A stretch of 9,153 nucleotides of DNA, from assembly GCA_029779995.1 (NCBI GenBank), contig JAKOZM010000170.1:1-9153 (forward strand), written 5' to 3'. The translations under genes and the position numbers were made by a program. This DNA is from Actinomycetes bacterium (GTDB taxonomy: Bacteria > Actinomycetota > Actinomycetes > S36-B12 > UBA10799). A model generated the notes under the pieces. The model saw nothing but the letters and a program-made list of their open reading frames with translations, did no database searches and was not told where the DNA came from. Below are positions 6,034-9,153 of this stretch, piece by piece. Position 1 is the stretch's first letter. Every line of letters begins with the position of its first letter.

Positions 6034-7001
6034 CAGGGTGTCCTCTCCCATCGAGGGACGAGAAGAGACCCGTCCGACAGTTCGGCCTTGTACTTCTCGC
6101 TCCCTCGCAGGAAGTTGATCACCCGAGTGCCGTGGGAGCGCTCTGTCTCCATCACGGCCGCGAGCAGGAGGAGTCCAGGCGACTCCGATCGTCGGTGGAC
6201 ATCGAAGGCCGTGAGCCAGTCGTAGTACGTGGATGGGGTAGACATGCCTACGCGGTAGGCGTGGGCCTCGCCCTCGGCGTCCTCAAGTACGTACATAACT
6301 AGCGTCTCGCAGTTGACGACAACCTCAGCAAAGAGCCTCCGGAAGTGCTCGTCGTCGAAGATCGAAGGGTAACCCGCCCAGAGCCATCGCTGGCGGTGCA
6401 TCTCCGCGAAGCCCTCCAGATGTTCGGCCGAGATCTCCCCCGAGGACCGACGGACACAGCGGTATCCCATACGCCGAGCCCGACGCTGCTTCTTCTTCCA
6501 AGTCTCGCTACCGATAAGTCGACCGACCTCTTGGTCTACACCGAGGGTGAGGGTCCGAACGTAGTGACGGGAGTACTCGATGTTAACCACACCGACGTAG
6601 TGGGCGAGATCAGGCAATAGCTTGGCGAGAAGGCCATGAGGATGCAACTCACGCGTACGGAAGCCGCCCACTTCACCGAGGATCGCGCGCAGGTGAACGG
6701 CCGCGTCGCGACTGCTTTCGCAGGTCGAGTAGGCATCGACGTAGTCGCTCCACCGGATCGGGGCAAGCGCGGCGCTCGAGCCGTCCTTTACCACGGGCAG
6801 ACAAGTGACACCTGTTGAGTCGGCTACGGTCGCCACCAATACTTCCCCGTTGCGGACCGAATCGACAGCGCGTGCGTACGAATGGATCCAGGACGCACTC
6901 AGGAATGGGACTTCCACAAGCCCGGTCCTCGCTAGAGCCTGACTGACGACGTCGGCGAACTCGGGATGCCCGAGGAGAGGATCAACAAATACTCTTGTCA
7001 T
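6030..7001 (-). CDS. GNAT-type acyltransferase, FemAB/CelD-like (BioF2-like domain)
   Basis: This 323-aa protein resembles the Acetyltransf_6/BioF2-like group (CelD/BcsL, FemAB relatives), with two tandem GNAT-like folds. Recognisable parts are a basic stretch TWKKKQRRARRMGY (167-180) that opens the second fold, the helix around FAEMHRQRWLWAG (198-210), and the C-terminal signature INFLRGSEKYKAEL (295-308), where family members read 'dFLrGde.YK..w'. Such enzymes transfer an acyl or aminoacyl group to an amine or hydroxyl, often in polysaccharide, peptidoglycan or natural-product assembly. That points to acylation of a pathway product, but donor and acceptor are unknown. The ATG overlaps the stop of the preceding gene as ATGA. 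The upstream GGGGGCG is only a weak ribosome site, so translation probably depends on coupling. Confidence 0.82.
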   Translation of the reverse strand: MTRVFVDPLLGHPEFADVVSQALARTGLVEVPFLSASWIHSYARAVDSVRNGEVLVATVADSTGVTCLPVVKDGSSAALAPIRWSDYVDAYSTCESSRDAAVHLRAILGEVGGFRTRELHPHGLLAKLLPDLAHYVGVVNIEYSRHYVRTLTLGVDQEVGRLIGSETWKKKQRRARRMGYRCVRRSSGEISAEHLEGFAEMHRQRWLWAGYPSIFDDEHFRRLFAEVVVNCETLVMYVLEDAEGEAHAYRVGMSTPSTYYDWLTAFDVHRRSESPGLLLLAAVMETERSHGTRVINFLRGSEKYKAELSDGSLLVPRWERTPW

Positions 7002-8062
7002 GGACGCGCCCCCAGGAACACTGCTCGCAAGAGAACCGCGACGTCGGACATCGTTTGGCTGGCGCAGACACGGTCAAACGGTAGGCCACGGCCAGCGACG
7101 TAGAACGGCACCCTCTCGCGAGTATTGGCAGTCGCGTTTATTCGGATGTCGCAGCCGTGATCACCGGTCAGGATCAGCGCGGCGTGATCGCCAAGCGCCG
7201 GGACTACTCGATCGACGGCATCTGTGACCTCGCTCAGACGTCGGGCCGCCGCCTCCAACTCCAAGTCGTGGAGGTTGTCGTCGACCTCGGGGAGATTGAG
7301 TACCAGGAGATGGCTACGTCTGCTTGAACACTCCGCGAGCAGGGCGGTTATGTCGTCCATCGCGAAGGGGCCAGGTGCGAATGTGGCCGCTCCGAGCCAG
7401 TGGAAGATGTCGACGGCTTTGCCGGCTACAGTCACGGCGATTCCAGCGTCAATCAGGTCCTCGAGTACCGTGCGCCCCAAGGGGCGGGCATGGAAGTCCC
7501 TACGATCGCGCCTAAGGCGGACGAATCCTTCGCCGTCGGAGCGGAATGGGCGAGTGATTACTCGGCCCAGCGGCGCCACCCGTGGGAGGGCGAGCGCAAT
7601 CTCACTTGCCCACTCGTTCAACGTCGACGGTGCAATGCTCGCGGTGTGCGCGGCCAACTGGAGTACCGCGTCGTCGGAGGTGTAGGCGACGACGCGGCCG
7701 TCACGAAGACTGGCCTCGCCGACGATGTTGAGCAACTCGATACCGCTGCGGTGGTAGTTGCACCACAGGGGGTCATGGCCGACGACACTACGAATTGCCT
7801 GGGCAAGTGAGTCTGGGAAGGGCCCGTGGATGGGCTCCAGCTCGGTCGGTGATGCACCGAAGAGTTCCCAGTGTCCGGTGGTTGTCCCCTTACCGCTATG
7901 GGTCGGGATCAGGGACACGCCGGCACCCGGGGCCCATGGTGTGCGCGCGCCCATACTGGTCAATAGCTCTCCCGTGTCGGCACCCTCATCACCGTACAAG
8001 GCCGAGTCCGGGGCCGGACCCACTCCGAGCCCATCGACGACTAGCAGCACTACCGAAGCCAT
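6998..8062 (-). CDS. DeoB/phosphopentomutase-like alkaline-phosphatase-superfamily enzyme
   Basis: This 354-aa protein, the first gene of the operon, resembles phosphopentomutase (ribose 1-phosphate/5-phosphate interconversion). VVLLVVDGLGVGPAPDS (4-20) supplies the first metal-ligand Asp (D10). HSGKGTTTGHWELFG (55-69) is the catalytic threonine loop. AYTSDDAVLQLAAHT (126-140) matches 'YTSaDsV.QiaaH', and LILTGDHGCD (296-305) gives metal ligands D301/H302. However, TANTRERVP (311-319) has Asn313 where the family has the metal ligand His in 'TDHTRE', and the preceding Asp is Ala. The 'FD...GH' region is reduced to VDDNLH (260-265). The activity may differ, for example phosphatase or mutase on another sugar. 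ATG 8062 fits the family N-terminus. A GTG at 8122 behind GAGGGG would add 20 unconserved residues and put the palindromic operator inside the coding region. Confidence 0.85.
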   Translation of the reverse strand: MASVVLLVVDGLGVGPAPDSALYGDEGADTGELLTSMGARTPWAPGAGVSLIPTHSGKGTTTGHWELFGASPTELEPIHGPFPDSLAQAIRSVVGHDPLWCNYHRSGIELLNIVGEASLRDGRVVAYTSDDAVLQLAAHTASIAPSTLNEWASEIALALPRVAPLGRVITRPFRSDGEGFVRLRRDRRDFHARPLGRTVLEDLIDAGIAVTVAGKAVDIFHWLGAATFAPGPFAMDDITALLAECSSRRSHLLVLNLPEVDDNLHDLELEAAARRLSEVTDAVDRVVPALGDHAALILTGDHGCDIRINATANTRERVPFYVAGRGLPFDRVCASQTMSDVAVLLRAVFLGARP

Positions 8063-8085
8063 CGTCGGGAGGCTTGAAGGTAGTT

Positions 8086-8115
8086 GCACAGAGTCAACGC
8101 TAGATGACTCTGTGC
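8086..8115. promoter_or_regulatory. Perfect 11-bp inverted repeat: candidate operator of the operon
   Basis: GCACAGAGTCA (8086-8096) and TGACTCTGTGC (8105-8115) are exact reverse complements separated by 8 nt. The repeat lies 24-53 nt upstream of the ATG of the DeoB-like gene. On the minus strand the spacer reads TCTAGCGT and so contains TAGCGT, a TANNNT -10-like hexamer. A dimer bound here would cover the promoter. There is no T-run, so a terminator is unlikely. No -35 of quality is visible. The GntR protein at the left edge is one possible ligand, among others not in the window. Confidence 0.6.
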
Positions 8116-8238
8116 TTGCCACCGTGCACCGCCCCTCACGGGGTGAGTGTGTGTTTCACCATGGCCCTTGCCGCTTGATCCCATTGCGGCCCAATCGCGT
8201 GACCGTTTTCGGCCTGCCTTTCCAACACCAGTACTCCC
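8116..8238. other. Junction gap between operon and partition region
   Basis: This is non-coding as far as I can tell. It contains a small palindrome CTCAC-GGG-GTGAG (8135-8147) overlapping CCCC/GGGG complementarity, and a short GCCGC/GCGGC pair near 8170-8190. Neither is followed by a U-tract. It is the likely seam between cargo operon and plasmid-type genes, and could hold the operon's -35 region. Confidence 0.35.
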
Positions 8239-8706
8239 TCAGCAAGGGGGCTTTCGAGGCTGGTTCGGTAGTCGAGTGCCATCCGGAAGAGGCGGGAGGC
8301 GGCGGCCGGCGCGGTTGTCGGCGTCGGCGATCGCGGCCTGGACGGCGTCCTGGATCCACGCGGACCGGGTGAGGTATCGGTCGTCGTCTTGGTCGGCTCG
8401 GATGGCGGCGTCCATGGCCGAGACGAGGTCGGCGCGCAGGGGGTGGTGGCGGGTGAGTCCCACGACCTTGTTCGGGTGCTCGGGGTCAGCCTTGCCGGCG
8501 AGCTCGCGCCTCGGCGGTAGCTCGAGCACGCGGCGGCCGCGCACGCCGCGGCGGATGTGCAGCTCGATGACCCAGTGCAGCCACTGGATGAACCCAGCCG
8601 GCGTCTCCGGGTGGTGGCGCAGGTCGTACATGTAGGCCGCTCGAGCTCGCTGCCAGACCTCGGGGTCCCACCAGGCGCCGATCGACTCTCGAGACTCAGT
8701 CGCCAC
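8239..8706 (-). CDS. Putative ribbon-helix-helix DNA-binding protein (plasmid partition/ParB-analogue type)
   Basis: The product is about 155 aa from GTG 8706. The C-terminal part has the strand-helix-helix pattern of a ribbon-helix-helix protein: GLTRHHPLRADLVSAM, then AAIRAD, then TRSAWIQDAVQAAIADA (about 83-129). A Pro/Arg-rich tail follows (RLPPLPDGTRLP). The N-terminal half, WWDPEVWQRARAAYMYDL to IQWLHWVIELHIRR (12-53), has a similar strand-helix-turn-helix rhythm, suggesting two tandem half-sites in one chain. From memory, small centromere-binding proteins of actinobacterial plasmids have this architecture. No ParA gene is visible to confirm the role. The open frame continues to GTG 8829, but that extension is low-complexity, crosses the DnaA-box-like repeats, and contains a TTA codon. 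GTG 8706 has GGGG 6 nt upstream. It is divergent from the ParB-domain gene. Confidence 0.6.
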   Translation of the reverse strand: MATESRESIGAWWDPEVWQRARAAYMYDLRHHPETPAGFIQWLHWVIELHIRRGVRGRRVLELPPRRELAGKADPEHPNKVVGLTRHHPLRADLVSAMDAAIRADQDDDRYLTRSAWIQDAVQAAIADADNRAGRRLPPLPDGTRLPNQPRKPPC

Positions 8707-8770
8707 GAGCCACCCCGCTAACACCCTGCCGGTTGCATTGACGGGAGGCTCTGGCCCCAAAAGTGGCTTG

Positions 8771-8798
8771 GGACAAGGGAATGCGCCTCTTCTTGTCC
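8771..8798. repeat. 7-bp inverted repeat GGACAAG...CTTGTCC
   Basis: GGACAAG (8771-8777) and CTTGTCC (8792-8798) are exact complements around a 14-nt spacer, in the divergent region between the RHH-like and ParB-domain genes. The right arm overlaps the TTGTCCACA 9-mer. The left arm on the minus strand gives TTGTCCCAA, a 7-of-9 match to the same motif. It is a candidate binding site for the RHH or ParB protein (centromere/operator), or a pair of head-to-head DnaA boxes. Confidence 0.4.
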
Positions 8799-8801
8799 AC
8801 A
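8793..8801 (+). promoter_or_regulatory. DnaA-box-like 9-mer TTGTCCACA
   Basis: This is an exact match to the DnaA-box consensus used by Streptomyces and relatives (TTGTCCACA). A weaker copy, TCCTCCACA, lies at 8822-8830 in the same orientation, and an inverted 7-of-9 match (TTGTCCCAA) at 8768-8776. Clustered boxes next to partition-type genes would fit a plasmid origin or DnaA-linked control. No AT-rich unwinding region or rep gene is visible here, so the call is tentative. Confidence 0.4.
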
Positions 8802-8895
8802 GTGCTGACCAGGCGCCCGGGTCCTCCACAGACCCTTGGCGGCCCGAGCGGCGGAGTGCTCACGCGACGAGGATAGCAATCGTCAGTTCCATCTA

Positions 8896-8912
8896 TTCGA
8901 CAAGGAGTCGAA
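8896..8912 (+). promoter_or_regulatory. Hairpin presenting the ParB-domain gene ribosome-binding site in its loop
   Basis: TTCGAC (8896-8901) and GTCGAA (8907-8912) are perfect complements flanking AAGGA. The Shine-Dalgarno AAGGAG (8902-8907) ends 8 nt before the ATG at 8916, so it would sit almost entirely in the 5-nt loop. It may be a translational control element or a short operator. The RBS itself is convincing; a functional hairpin is inferred. Confidence 0.4.
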
Positions 8913-8915
8913 GCC

Positions 8916-9153
8916 ATGAGCAAAACCACCGCCACGGCCTACGAGGTGGGCCACCTCTACGAGGTCGACCCCGGCACACTGAAGATCGGCGCGAACGTGC
9001 GGAGCGATCCCCGACCCGACGCCAAGGAGTTCGCCGCGTCGATCAAGACCCGGGGCGTGCTGGAGGTGATCAGCGCCTACGTCGACCCCGATGGAGGCCT
9101 CACCGTCCTGCGCGGCCAGCGGCGCAGCCTCGTCGCCGCCAAGGTCGGCACAC
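8916..9153 (+). CDS. ParB N-terminal-domain protein (cut by window end)
   Basis: The first 79 residues of a plus-strand gene that runs off the right edge. After a short leader, VDPGTLKIGANVRSDP (17-32) is the 'l.l..i..nvR' strand of the ParB/Spo0J nuclease-like (CTP-binding) domain. EFAASIKTRGVLEVISAYV (38-56) matches 'eLaaSIke.GvlqPi.v', and LTVLRGQRRSLVAAKVG (62-78) carries the 'GxRR' box as GQRR (67-70). Proteins of this type act in plasmid/chromosome partition or as ParB-like transcription factors on actinobacterial conjugative elements. The missing helix-turn-helix and C-terminal part would tell which. The start is ATG 8916, with AAGGAG 8 nt upstream. Composition is GC-rich (40 of 60 bases at 8941-9000), unlike the AT-richer cargo genes. 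The adjacent divergent DNA-binding gene supports an element-maintenance role. Confidence 0.88.
   Translation, partial: MSKTTATAYEVGHLYEVDPGTLKIGANVRSDPRPDAKEFAASIKTRGVLEVISAYVDPDGGLTVLRGQRRSLVAAKVGT

Noticed and set aside
8086..8115. Terminator hairpin for the RHH-like gene
   Set aside because: There is no U-tract in the direction of the RHH-like gene, it lies more than 120 bp beyond that gene's stop, and its position before the operon start suits an operator better.
7758..8372. 204-codon plus-strand open frame
   Set aside because: It spans the antisense of the DeoB-like gene, the operator palindrome and the junction gap; the Ser/Pro/Arg-rich product has no recognisable motif.
8707..8829. 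Upstream part of the RHH-like frame from GTG 8829
   Set aside because: The residues are unconserved in character, cross inverted repeats and the DnaA-box-like 9-mer, and include a TTA codon; GTG 8706 is better placed.
1..9153. tRNA, rRNA, CRISPR arrays, insertion sequences
   Set aside because: I saw no cloverleaf, rRNA-like stretch, regularly spaced repeats, transposase motifs or terminal inverted repeats by eye; a tRNAscan/Infernal and ISfinder run would be decisive.

Overview
The window looks like accessory DNA (a plasmid or an integrative/conjugative element) from a high-GC actinobacterium. Three things support this: GC-rich coding sequence, frequent GTG/TTG starts with tight gene overlaps, and plasmid-type genes at both edges. 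At the left edge is the N-terminus of a GntR-type regulator (minus strand). At the right edge a ribbon-helix-helix-like, probably DNA-binding protein (minus) is divergent from a ParB N-terminal-domain protein (plus, cut by the window end). Between those two genes lies a short region with an exact TTGTCCACA DnaA-box-like 9-mer and inverted repeats. No replication, integrase, relaxase or ParA gene is visible, so plasmid versus integrated element cannot be decided here.

The interior is a metabolic cargo. Eight minus-strand genes (about 8062 down to 994) form one tightly packed operon in which successive genes overlap or almost touch. In transcription order they are: a DeoB/phosphopentomutase-like alkaline-phosphatase-superfamily protein, a FemAB/CelD-type GNAT acyltransferase, a NagD-like HAD phosphatase, a flavin-reductase-like FMN-binding protein, a small three-helix membrane protein, a short FGGY sugar kinase, a RuBisCO-like protein (RLP), and a UPF0309-type SIS sugar-phosphate isomerase/binding protein. 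A ninth gene, a histidine phosphatase resembling the SHB17 branch, is on the plus strand and converges on the end of the operon with only 3 bp between stop codons.

My working reading is an undescribed sugar-phosphate pathway. The kinase phosphorylates a sugar or sugar acid, the SIS protein and RLP carry out isomerase/enolase-type chemistry, the DeoB-like enzyme moves or removes a phosphate, the HAD and histidine phosphatases dephosphorylate, and the acyltransferase and flavoprotein tailor the product. The individual families are well supported; the pathway and its substrate are inference. The RLP cannot be a CO2-fixing RuBisCO: in an ungapped comparison with known RuBisCO motifs it lacks the carbamylated lysine and several other catalytic residues. 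The DeoB-like protein has Asn where phosphopentomutases have a metal-binding His.

Regulation: a perfect 11-bp inverted repeat (8086-8115) sits just upstream of the operon's first family-consistent start, with a TANNNT -10-like element in its spacer. This makes it a good operator candidate. The 225-bp gap between the GntR gene and the histidine phosphatase (142-366) holds a probable leaderless promoter for the GntR gene, an AT-rich patch, and two inverted repeats that would lie in the phosphatase leader. I saw no tRNA or rRNA gene, CRISPR array, insertion sequence or convincing U-tract terminator.
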